A stretch of 64,000 nt of DNA, from the NCBI RefSeq assembly GCF_036173105.1, contig NZ_CP108053.1:5828001-5892000 (forward strand), given 5' to 3'. Under the pieces are notes generated by a model. It had not been told where the DNA came from. It did not search any database and saw only the letters and a list, made by a program, of their open reading frames with translations. This DNA comes from Streptomyces sp. NBC_00287 (lineage in GTDB: Bacteria > Actinomycetota > Actinomycetes > Streptomycetales > Streptomycetaceae). Both the position numbers and the translations under genes were made by a program. Each line of letters starts with the position of its first letter. The first letter of the stretch is position 1. This document shows, one piece after another, positions 8,487 through 15,893 of the stretch.

Positions 8487-9842
8487 CTAGAGACCGAGAC
8501 GGCGGGAGAGGTCCGAGGTGAAGACCCCGCGCGGGTCCGCCTCGCCGCGCAGGGCGCGGAAGTCGGCCACGCGCGGGTACATCGCGGTGAGGAGCTCCGG
8601 GCGCAGCCGGGAGTCCTTGGCGAGATAGACGCGGCCGCCGGCCGTGGCCACCTCCTCGTCCAGTTCGTCGAGGAAGGCGCCGAGGCCGGGGAGGCCGGCC
8701 GGGATGTCCAGGGCCAGCGTCCAGCCCGGGAGCGGGAAGGACAGCCAGCCGGGATCGGCATCCCCGAAACGCTTGAGGACGGCCAGGAAGGACGGGCACC
8801 GGTGCTCCGAGATGCGCTGCACGATCCGGCGCAGGGCGTCTTCCTGGCCGTACCCGACGACGAACTGGTACTGCACGAAGCCGCCGCGGCCGTAGACGCG
8901 GTTCCAGTGCGGGACGCCGTCGAGGGGGTGGAAGAACGTGGAGATCCGCTGGAGTTCGCCGGTACACGCGCGTGGGGCCTTGCGGTACCAGAGTTCGTTG
9001 AACAGGGCGACCGTGCGGCGGGTGAGCAGACCCTCGGGGAAGAGGGCGGGCGGGGACGGCAGTTGGGAGGGACGGAAGGCGAGCGGGTCCCTACGCGCGC
9101 GTGTGCCTTCGCGCAGGGCCTCGAGTGGGGCGTGGTCGCCGCGGGTCAGGATCGCGCGGCCGGTGGCGCCGCCGCGGGCCAGGAGGTCGATCCAGGCCAC
9201 CGAGTAGCGGTAGCGGTGATCGGTGGCGGTGAGGCGGGCCATGAGGTCGTCGAGGTCCGTCGCGCGTTCGGTGTCGACCGACATCAGCGAGGTCTCGACC
9301 GGCAGCAATTGGAGGGTGGCCGTCAGGATCACGCCCGTCAGACCCATGCCGCCCGCGGTCGCGTCGAACAGGGGGGTGCCGCGGCTGACGGTGTGGATCT
9401 CGCCGTCCGCCGTGAGCAGTTCGAGGGAGCGGACATGCCGGGAGAAGGAGCCGGACACATGGTGGTTCTTGCCGTGGATGTCCGCGCCGATCGCGCCGCC
9501 GACGGTCACCTGACGCGTGCCGGGCGTCACCGGCACGAACCAGCCGAGCGGCAGCAGCACCTCCATCAGACGGTGCAGGGAGATGCCCGCGTCGCACAGG
9601 ACGGTGCCGTCGTCGGCGTCGATGGCGTGCACCCGGTCCAGGCCCGTCATGTCGATCACGGCCCCGCCCGCGTTCTGCGCCGCGTCCCCGTACGCCCGCC
9701 CCAGGCCTCTGGGGATGCCGCCCCGGGCCCCGCACGCGCGGACGGCTGCCGCGGCCTCCTCGTACGTCCGTGGACGGATCAGACGGGCGGCGGTGGGAGC
9801 GGTGCGGCCCCATCCCGTGACGGAAACGGTGTCGGCAGGCAT
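8487..9842 (-). CDS. dprE1: DprE1-type FAD oxidoreductase: decaprenylphosphoryl-ribose 2'-oxidase
   Basis: 451 residues; mycobacterial DprE1 is 461. Known role: FAD-dependent oxidation of C2 of decaprenylphosphoryl-beta-D-ribose, the first step of DPA formation. The N-terminal vanillyl-alcohol-oxidase-type FAD domain shows RGLGRAYGDAAQNAGG (about residues 45-60), TPGTRQVTVGGAIGADIHGKNHH and MGLTGVI. The substrate domain ends in LAKDSR (Lys409, matching the essential Lys418 of M. tuberculosis DprE1) and DLSRRLGL. The position matching Cys387, target of benzothiazinones, is Ala377 in FPLPGWTLALD. The start is uncertain: ATG 9842 gives the family N-terminus, while ATG 9893 adds 17 residues with a GGGGAGGG directly adjacent. 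Confidence 0.9.
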   Translation of the reverse strand: MPADTVSVTGWGRTAPTAARLIRPRTYEEAAAAVRACGARGGIPRGLGRAYGDAAQNAGGAVIDMTGLDRVHAIDADDGTVLCDAGISLHRLMEVLLPLGWFVPVTPGTRQVTVGGAIGADIHGKNHHVSGSFSRHVRSLELLTADGEIHTVSRGTPLFDATAGGMGLTGVILTATLQLLPVETSLMSVDTERATDLDDLMARLTATDHRYRYSVAWIDLLARGGATGRAILTRGDHAPLEALREGTRARRDPLAFRPSQLPSPPALFPEGLLTRRTVALFNELWYRKAPRACTGELQRISTFFHPLDGVPHWNRVYGRGGFVQYQFVVGYGQEDALRRIVQRISEHRCPSFLAVLKRFGDADPGWLSFPLPGWTLALDIPAGLPGLGAFLDELDEEVATAGGRVYLAKDSRLRPELLTAMYPRVADFRALRGEADPRGVFTSDLSRRLGL

Positions 9843-9975
9843 GTCGGCGACCGTATCGCCGGTTAACGAGCGATTGGTTGTGAAACATCCCATCCCTCCC
9901 CGAAATGGGTGATTAATGGGATGTCGCTCAATATTGCCGGAGTTACGGCGAGGTCGGCGTGAACAGTGAGTCCGC

Positions 9976-10518
9976 ATGGACCACCTGGACCACCGAATCC
10001 TTTCGGCGCTGCGTATGTACGGCTGCGACCCGCGCGTCGCCGGCGCCGCGCGCGCCCTGTCCTGGGCCGGCGAGCACGGTGCCGTGTGGCTGGCGGCGGG
10101 CCTCGCGGGAGCCGCCGTGGACGGTGCTCGGCGCGGCGCGTGGTTGCGCGGAACCGCGCTCACCGCGGGCGCGCACCTCGTCAGCATGGGTGTGAAAAGG
10201 GTGGTGCGCCGCCCCCGCCCCGCGCACATCGACCCCCTCGTACACACCGCGGGCCGCCACTCCTTCCCCAGCTCGCACGCGGCCTCCGCCACGGCAGCCG
10301 CGGTCGCCTTCGGCATGCTGGGAGCGCGCGGCAGACTCGGGGCACACGCAGCCCTCACCGCAACCCGCGCCGCCCTCCCACCCCTCGCCACCGCCATGTG
10401 CCTCTCCCGCCTGATCGTCGGCGTCCACTACCCCTCCGACGTAGCGGCAGGCGCGGCCCTGGGGGCGCTCACGGCGCGTGCAGGTGCGCGCTGGATGAGA
10501 GGCGGCGCACATGACTGA
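9976..10518 (+). CDS. PAP2-family phosphatase, probable decaprenylphosphoryl-5-phosphoribose phosphatase
   Basis: 180 residues with several hydrophobic helices. The three PAP2 catalytic motifs are complete: KxxxxxxRP (Lys74 to Pro82), FPSSH101 and SRxxxGxHYPSD (Ser144, His151, Asp155). In mycobacteria a PAP2 protein (Rv3807c) beside the UbiA gene is thought to remove the 5-phosphate from decaprenylphosphoryl-5-phosphoribose before DprE1 acts. Here the gene overlaps the UbiA-type gene by 8 bp and is divergent from dprE1-dprE2, supporting the same step. The start ATG at 9976 has only a weak upstream ribosome site. A general undecaprenyl-diphosphate phosphatase role is the alternative. Confidence 0.82.
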   Translation: MDHLDHRILSALRMYGCDPRVAGAARALSWAGEHGAVWLAAGLAGAAVDGARRGAWLRGTALTAGAHLVSMGVKRVVRRPRPAHIDPLVHTAGRHSFPSSHAASATAAAVAFGMLGARGRLGAHAALTATRAALPPLATAMCLSRLIVGVHYPSDVAAGAALGALTARAGARWMRGGAHD

Positions 10519-11494
10519 GACCGCGCCACTCACCGGCACCGCGCGCGGCACCGGAGAACCCGCGCTCCTGGAACAGCGCACGCCCCCGCGGACCGGCACC
10601 CCGCCCCCCGACCGCGGCCTCCTGCGCGGCCTGCTCAGGACCGCCCGCCCCAAGCAGTGGGTCAAGAACGTCCTCGTCGTGGCGGCCCCCGCGGCCGCGG
10701 GACAGCTCTTCACCGCCCGCGCCCTCACCCAACTCGCCCTCGTCTTCGCCCTCTTCACCGCCTGCGCCGCCGCCGTCTACCTGATCAACGACGCCCGCGA
10801 CGCCGAGGCCGACCGCGCCCACCCCACCAAACGGCATCGCCCGGTCGCCGCGGGACAGGTCCCCGTACCGGTCGCCTACGCAGTCGGCGGCGCCCTCGCC
10901 GTCCTCGCGCCGGCCGTCGCCGCATGGCTGAGCGAGCCCCTCGTCGCCGCCCTGCTCACCGCCTACCTGGGCATGCAACTGGCGTACTGCGTCAGCCTCA
11001 AGCACGTCCTCGTCGTCGACCTCGCCGTCGTCACGACCGGCTTCCTGATGCGGGCCATGGTCGGCGGGCTCGCCCTCGGTATCCCGCTCTCACGCTGGTT
11101 CCTGATCACGACGGGCTTCGGCGCACTGTTCATGGTGTCGGCCAAGCGCTACTCCGAAGCCGTGCAGATGGCCGGAAAAGCGGGCGCCACGCGCGCGTTG
11201 CTCACCGAGTACACCACCGGCTATCTCCGCTTCGTCTGGCAGCTCGCGGCCGGGGTCGCCGTCCTCGGGTACTGCCTGTGGGCGCTGGAGGAGGGCGGCG
11301 TCCCGCACACCAGCGTGCTGCCCTGGCGGCAGTTGTCCATGGTCGCGTTCATCCTCGCGATCCTCAGGTACGCCGTCTTCGCCGACCGCGGCACGGCGGG
11401 CGAACCCGAGGACGTCGTGCTGGGGGACCGCGCCCTCGCCCTGATCGCCCTCGTCTGGATGGCCATGTACGGCCTGGCGGTGGCCAATTGGTGA
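10511..11494 (+). CDS. ubiA: UbiA-type decaprenyl-phosphate phosphoribosyltransferase
   Basis: 327 residues, a polytopic membrane protein of the UbiA prenyltransferase superfamily. Known role of the closest characterised relative (Rv3806c): transfer of 5-phosphoribose from PRPP to decaprenyl phosphate, the committed step to DPA. Seen: RPKQWVKN at 47-53; the metal-binding NDARDAEAD at 93-101 (NDxxDxxxD); a second conserved loop SLKHVLVVDLAVV; and SAKRYSE in the cytoplasmic side. A Pro/Thr-rich stretch of about 35 residues precedes the first helix. It begins inside the PAP2 gene and ends with a GTGA overlap into the GtrA gene, so these three are translationally coupled. Confidence 0.87.
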   Translation: MTETAPLTGTARGTGEPALLEQRTPPRTGTPPPDRGLLRGLLRTARPKQWVKNVLVVAAPAAAGQLFTARALTQLALVFALFTACAAAVYLINDARDAEADRAHPTKRHRPVAAGQVPVPVAYAVGGALAVLAPAVAAWLSEPLVAALLTAYLGMQLAYCVSLKHVLVVDLAVVTTGFLMRAMVGGLALGIPLSRWFLITTGFGALFMVSAKRYSEAVQMAGKAGATRALLTEYTTGYLRFVWQLAAGVAVLGYCLWALEEGGVPHTSVLPWRQLSMVAFILAILRYAVFADRGTAGEPEDVVLGDRALALIALVWMAMYGLAVANW

Positions 11495-11988
11495 GCCCGC
11501 GCGCGTGGGGAGGCCGTTCGCCGAACACGCCCCCTCCAGCGCACCGCTCGCCGCACACGCCCCCCTCGCCGCACCGCCGTGAACTGCTCGGCTTCGCCGC
11601 CGTCGGCCTGCTCGCCTACGCCGTCGACACCGCCGTCTTCGTCGCCCTGCGCGGCCCCGCCGGGCTGGACCCGCTCACCGCCAAGGTGCTCTCCTTCGTC
11701 GCCGGCTGCTCGGTGGCCTACGCGGGCAACGCGCTCGGCACCTATCGGCACACCCGCCCGCGGGGCCTGCGCCCCTACGCCGCCTTCTTCGCGGTGAACG
11801 TCGCCGGGGCCGCCGTACAACTGCTCTGCCTGACCGTCAGCCACTACGGCCTCGGGCTCACCTCCCCGCGCGCGGATCTCGTCTCGGGCGCCGGAGTGGG
11901 CATGGCTCTGGCGACTGTCCTGCGGTTCTGGGGAACCCGGACATGGGTCTTCCGTAGCGAGGGGAGAGTCGGATCATGGACTGGCTGA
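11491..11988 (+). CDS. GtrA-family membrane protein
   Basis: 165 residues: a Pro/His-rich N-terminal tail of about 30 residues, then four transmembrane helices with the family signatures FAAVGLLAYAVDTAVF, KVLSFVAGCSVAYAGNALGTY and LRFWGTRTWVF. GtrA proteins are small polytopic partners in transfer of polyprenyl-linked sugars. The mycobacterial relative Rv3789 works with the DPA pathway and arabinosyltransferase AftA. GTG at 11491 overlaps the upstream TGA. Position in the DPA gene set suggests it handles decaprenyl-phosphate sugar, but flipping versus scaffolding cannot be decided. Confidence 0.82.
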   Translation: MSPRAWGGRSPNTPPPAHRSPHTPPSPHRRELLGFAAVGLLAYAVDTAVFVALRGPAGLDPLTAKVLSFVAGCSVAYAGNALGTYRHTRPRGLRPYAAFFAVNVAGAAVQLLCLTVSHYGLGLTSPRADLVSGAGVGMALATVLRFWGTRTWVFRSEGRVGSWTG

Positions 11989-12881
11989 AAAAGCTCCCCG
12001 TCGTCGGGCCGCTCGTCGCCCGGCTGATGACCACGCACGTGTGGCGGTCGTACGAGCGCATGGACCGGGTGAAGTGGACGCGGCTGGCCGCGGCGATGAC
12101 GTTCACCAGCTTTGTCGCGCTGTTCCCGATGCTGGCCGTGGCCGCCGCCATTGCCGCGGCGACGCTGAGCCAGGACCAGCAGGACACGCTGGAGGAAAAG
12201 ATCGCCGACCAGGTGCCCGGCATCTCCGACCAGCTGAACATCGACGGCCTGGTGGACAACGCCGGCACCGTCGGACTCATCGCCGGCGCCCTGCTGCTGG
12301 TCACCGGCATCAGCTGGGTCGGCTCCATGCGCGAGAGCCTGCGCGCGGTGTGGGCGCTGGACGACGAGGAGGAGAACCCCGTCCTGCGCAAGGCCAAGGA
12401 CGCGGGCGTCCTGGTGGGCCTGGGCGGCGCCGTGCTCGTCACGATCGCCGCCTCCACCGTCGCCTCCGCGATGGTCGGCTGGATCACCCGCGAGCTCGGC
12501 ATCGACGAGGGCGGCTGGGGCGGCATCCTGCTGCGCGTCCTCGCCTTCTCGATCGCCGTCCTCGCCGACTTCCTGCTGCTGCTCTACGTCCTCACCCTGC
12601 TGCCCGGCGTCGAGCCGCCGCGCCGCCGCCTGATGGTGGCCGCGCTGATCGGCGCGATCGGCTTCGAACTGCTGAAGCTGCTGCTGAGCGGCTATATGCA
12701 GGGCGTGGCCGGGAAGAGCATGTACGGCGCCTTCGGGGTGCCGGTCGCCCTGCTGCTGTGGATCAACTTCACGGCGAAACTGGTCGTGTTCTGCTCCGCC
12801 TGGACGGCCACGCCCAGCAAGGCGGAAGAGGGTGTCACCGACGACGGCGTACCAGATCAGGCAGCGGCCACCGGCGGTTGA
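11976..12881 (+). CDS. YihY/BrkB-family inner-membrane protein
   Basis: 301 residues. Characteristic YihY features: an amphipathic N-terminus, RLAAAMTFTSFVALFPML (first helix), the ISWVGSMRESLRAVWALD loop, and the late helix MYGAFGVPVALLLWINFTAKLVVF. Six or so membrane helices are predicted. Members were once called ribonuclease BN; that is not their role, and the molecular function remains unknown. The start ATG overlaps the GtrA gene by 13 bp and is preceded by a purine-rich AGGGGAGAG. The 3' end overlaps the converging D,D-carboxypeptidase gene by 47 bp, an unusually long convergent coding overlap. Confidence 0.88.
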   Translation: MDWLKKLPVVGPLVARLMTTHVWRSYERMDRVKWTRLAAAMTFTSFVALFPMLAVAAAIAAATLSQDQQDTLEEKIADQVPGISDQLNIDGLVDNAGTVGLIAGALLLVTGISWVGSMRESLRAVWALDDEEENPVLRKAKDAGVLVGLGGAVLVTIAASTVASAMVGWITRELGIDEGGWGGILLRVLAFSIAVLADFLLLLYVLTLLPGVEPPRRRLMVAALIGAIGFELLKLLLSGYMQGVAGKSMYGAFGVPVALLLWINFTAKLVVFCSAWTATPSKAEEGVTDDGVPDQAAATGG

Positions 12882-14130
12882 CCAGGAAGGCGCCGGCCGC
12901 GAGCAGCACCAGCAGACCGCCGGTCATCGCGAGCGCGATCCCGATGCCGCTGGAACCGCCCTCGGCCGCCGCGCCCACCACCGGCTTCTGCGACGACGAG
13001 CTGTCCCCGGACCCGCCCGCCTCACCGGAGCCGGAGCCCGAGCCGGAATCGTCATTGGCGCCCGGCTGCGCGCTCGCCTCGGCCGCGCCCTTCGGCGGCA
13101 CCAGCTCACCCACCGGCTGGACCTTGCCGGCCGCCTTGAAGCCCCAGTCGAAGAGCTTCGCGGTCTCCTTGTAGACCTCGTTGCTCTCGTCCTTCTCCGG
13201 GTTCATCACCGTGACGAGCAGCACCTTGCCGTCGCGCTCGGCGACACCGGTGAAGGTGGCGCCCGCGTTGGTGGTGTTGCCGTTCTTCACGCCCGCGATG
13301 CCCTGGTAGACCGGGATGTCGGAGTCGCCGCTCAGCAGCCGGTTGGTGTTCTGGATCTCGAAGGACGTACGGACCGACTTGCCCTTCTTGTTCCTCTTTG
13401 TCTCGCCCGGGAACTTCGCGCTGACCGTCGAGCAGTACTCGCGGAAGTCCTTCTTCTGCAGCCCGGATCGGGCGATCAGGGTCAGGTCGTACGCGGAGGA
13501 GACCTGCTCGGGGGCGTCGTAGCCGTCGGGGGAGACCGCGTGGGTGTCGAGGGCCTGGAGCTCCTCGGCGTGCGCGTTCATCTGCGCCACGGTCTCCTTG
13601 ATGCCGCCGTTCATCTTCGACAGCACATGCACGGCGTCGTTGCCGGAGCGCAGGAAGACGCCCAGCCACAGATCGTGGACGGTGTAGGTCTCACCCTCCT
13701 TTATCCCGACCATGCTGGAGCCGGACCCCACATCCACCAGGTCGGAGGGGACCACCCTGTGCTTGGTGGAGGAGGGGAACTTCGGCAGCAGGGTGTCGGC
13801 GAACAGCATCTTCAGCGTGCTCGCCGGAGCCAGCCGCCAGTGCGCGTTGTGCGCCGCGAGCACCTCGCCGGACTCGGCGTCGGCGACGATCCACGACCGC
13901 GCGGACAGGTCCTTGGGCAGCACGGGCACCCCGCTCGCCAGCTCGACCTGTGTCCCCGGCTGCCCGAGCCGCTCACCGCCCACCGTCGACATGTTCGCCG
14001 GGGGAGTGGCGGACGGCGTCGGTGACGGACTCGGGGCCGCGTACGAGACGGGCACGCTCAGCGCCAGGGACGAAAGAACGGCGGAAGTGACCAGCAGTGA
14101 TCGCCTGGTGGTCTTCTGGGGTGCGGACAC
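12835..14130 (-). CDS. D-alanyl-D-alanine carboxypeptidase (peptidase S11, PBP5-like)
   Basis: 431 residues, exported and C-terminally anchored. It removes the terminal D-Ala of peptidoglycan stem peptides, limiting cross-linking. Order: signal peptide (about 1-31), Ser/Pro/Thr linker, serine transpeptidase-fold domain, Gly/Ser-rich linker, then a C-terminal transmembrane helix (GIGIALAMTGGLLVLLAAG) and basic tail. Motifs: S104TLK107 (SxxK with catalytic Ser104), S162GN164 (SxN), and K282NG284 where the family norm is KTG. GTG at 14130 is chosen because it starts the signal peptide; there is no clear Shine-Dalgarno sequence, so a leaderless transcript is possible. Earlier in-frame starts would add about 60 non-conserved residues. 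Confidence 0.9.
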   Translation of the reverse strand: MSAPQKTTRRSLLVTSAVLSSLALSVPVSYAAPSPSPTPSATPPANMSTVGGERLGQPGTQVELASGVPVLPKDLSARSWIVADAESGEVLAAHNAHWRLAPASTLKMLFADTLLPKFPSSTKHRVVPSDLVDVGSGSSMVGIKEGETYTVHDLWLGVFLRSGNDAVHVLSKMNGGIKETVAQMNAHAEELQALDTHAVSPDGYDAPEQVSSAYDLTLIARSGLQKKDFREYCSTVSAKFPGETKRNKKGKSVRTSFEIQNTNRLLSGDSDIPVYQGIAGVKNGNTTNAGATFTGVAERDGKVLLVTVMNPEKDESNEVYKETAKLFDWGFKAAGKVQPVGELVPPKGAAEASAQPGANDDSGSGSGSGEAGGSGDSSSSQKPVVGAAAEGGSSGIGIALAMTGGLLVLLAAGAFLVNRRWPLPDLVRRRR

Positions 14131-14221
14131 GGACGAGAACGTACAGGGCACAGCACGTGAAGTCCCGCCCCGACCCCCACCCCGGCCACGGAACCGGACA
14201 GGCGGCGGCGATACTGAACGT

Positions 14222-14464
14222 ATGAAGCTCAGCCGCCCCGTCTCCTGGTTCCTGCTCGCCTTCGGGGTGTGGAGCTGGGTCATCTGGATCACTTTCGTCA
14301 AGAACCTCGTCAAGGACGGCAGCGGGCTCGCGTTCGACGACGCGGGCGACCCGACGGGCTACTTCTGGGTGCACCTGCTGCTCGCGGTCGTCTCCTTCGT
14401 ATTGGGGACGGTCGTCGGGGGCATCGGGTTGCGCGGAGTGCGCGCATTGCGCCGGACGTCATAG
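14222..14464 (+). CDS. Small two-helix membrane protein of the SCO4848 family
   Basis: 80 residues: one helix at about 8-28 (WFLLAFGVWSWVIWITF), a short loop FDDAGDPTGYFW, a second helix (VHLLLAVVSFVLGTVVGGIGL) and a basic tail. From memory this matches the SCO4848-family membrane proteins found beside the same carboxypeptidase and metallophosphoesterase genes throughout Streptomyces. No function is known. The gene is divergent from the carboxypeptidase across 91 bp and 37 bp upstream of the phosphoesterase, with which it is probably cotranscribed. Confidence 0.8.
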   Translation: MKLSRPVSWFLLAFGVWSWVIWITFVKNLVKDGSGLAFDDAGDPTGYFWVHLLLAVVSFVLGTVVGGIGLRGVRALRRTS

Positions 14465-14501
14465 CCGGACGTCACAGAGACAACAAAGGGATACGACTTA
14501 C

Positions 14502-15728
14502 GTGGTCATCGTCTTCTTGGTGCTCGTCCTGGCGGTCATGGTGACGGCCAACTGGTACGTGTGGCGCCGCCTGTTCCGCGACACGACCAGCGGCCCCGGC
14601 TGGGTCCGCCGCGCGGGCGCCGCGCTCGTCGCGGGCGGCTGGGTGATGGCCTTCGGCGCGCTGATCGCCGAGCGCACCGGCGCGCCCTTCTGGCTCCAGC
14701 GCGTGCTGGCGTGGCCGGGCTTCCTGTGGCTGGCGCTCTCGATCTACCTGCTGCTGGGGCTGCTGGCGGGTGAGGCCGTACGACCGCTGCTGCGCCGCCT
14801 GCTGGAGCGGCGCAAGCCCGCCGAGGTGCCCGTACGGCAGGCCGAGCCGGTGTCGGTCGGCGCGCCCCCGGCGCCCGAGCCCGAGGACTCCGGCCTCCTC
14901 GTCGCCGCCCCCTCCCGCCGCCTCTTCGTCTCCCGCGTCATCGGCGGCGCCGCCGCGGCAGTGGCCGTCGGGACCGTCGGAGTCGGCACGTACGGCGTCC
15001 TGAACGGGCCGAGCGTGAAGCGGGTCACCGTTCCGCTCGCCAAGCTCCCGCGCGCGGCGCACGGTTACCGCATCGCGGTGGTCAGCGACATCCACCTGGG
15101 CCCGGTCCTCGGCCGGGGCTTCGCGCAACGGGTCGTCGACACCATCAACTCGACCCAGCCCGACCTCGTCGCGGTCGTCGGCGACCTGGTCGACGGCAGC
15201 GTGAAGGATCTTGGCCCGGCGGCGGCGCCCCTGCGGCAGCTCAACGCCCCCGCCTACTTCGTCACCGGCAACCACGAGTACTTCTCGGGCGCCGAGCAGT
15301 GGGTCGAGGAGGTACGGCGGCTCGGCCTGCTCCCGCTGGAGAACGCCCGCACCGAACTGCCCTGGTTCGACCTCGCCGGCGTCAATGACATCGCGGGCGA
15401 GGACGAGGGCCAGGGCCCCGACTTCGCCAAGGCGCTCGGCGACCGCGACCGGGCACGCGCGTGCGTGCTCCTCGCCCACCAGCCCGTCCAGATCCACGAC
15501 GCTGTCGAGCACGGCGTCGACCTCCAGCTCTCCGGCCACACCCACGGCGGCCAGCTCTGGCCCGGCAACCTCATCGCGGCCGGGGCGAATCCGACCCTGG
15601 CGGGCCTTGAGCGGTACGGCGACACCCAGCTCTACGTCAGCCGGGGCGCCGGTGCGTGGGGCCCGCCCACGCGGGTCGGGGCCCCGTCCGACATCACGGT
15701 GATCGAACTGGCCTCCAGGCAGGCCTGA
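14502..15728 (+). CDS. Membrane-anchored calcineurin-like metallophosphoesterase
   Basis: 408 residues. The N-terminal third carries four or five hydrophobic helices and a charged linker containing RQAEPVSVG. A further hydrophobic segment (RLFVSRVIGGAAAAVAVG) leads to the catalytic domain with all metal-binding motifs: VSDIHLGP, VVGDLVDG, GNHEY and GHTHGGQ. This is the YkuE/LpxH-like subgroup of dinuclear metal phosphatases. The likely substrate is a lipid or cell-wall intermediate rather than a protein, but that is inference. GTG at 14502 with AAAGGG about 11 bases upstream is used; the N-terminus could be slightly shorter. Confidence 0.86.
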   Translation: MVIVFLVLVLAVMVTANWYVWRRLFRDTTSGPGWVRRAGAALVAGGWVMAFGALIAERTGAPFWLQRVLAWPGFLWLALSIYLLLGLLAGEAVRPLLRRLLERRKPAEVPVRQAEPVSVGAPPAPEPEDSGLLVAAPSRRLFVSRVIGGAAAAVAVGTVGVGTYGVLNGPSVKRVTVPLAKLPRAAHGYRIAVVSDIHLGPVLGRGFAQRVVDTINSTQPDLVAVVGDLVDGSVKDLGPAAAPLRQLNAPAYFVTGNHEYFSGAEQWVEEVRRLGLLPLENARTELPWFDLAGVNDIAGEDEGQGPDFAKALGDRDRARACVLLAHQPVQIHDAVEHGVDLQLSGHTHGGQLWPGNLIAAGANPTLAGLERYGDTQLYVSRGAGAWGPPTRVGAPSDITVIELASRQA

Positions 15729-15893
15729 TCCTGTGTGCAAGCTGTGAAACCTGCCGGAAACACCCTTCGGTAAGTTCTTTCCCATCTCGGCCAAACTCCC
15801 CTTCCCCCAGGTGAAATACGTGTGATTAGGTGTGCGCGCCACTAGGGGAGTGGCATATGCGCTGGGGTCCGTGACGGGCCCGGGGAGGGCACC
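15729..15893 (+). promoter_or_regulatory. Upstream region of the peptide-binding protein gene
   Basis: 165 bp between two genes in the same direction. It is AT-richer than its surroundings around 15765-15835 and ends in GGGGAGGG at 15882-15889, an excellent ribosome site for the ATG at 15894. No certain -35/-10 pair or terminator is visible, so I only infer a promoter. Confidence 0.3.

Noticed and set aside
9843..10397. N-terminal extension of the DprE1 frame by about 185 residues
   Set aside because: The extension is antisense to the PAP2 gene and unlike any DprE1; the family N-terminus begins near 9842.
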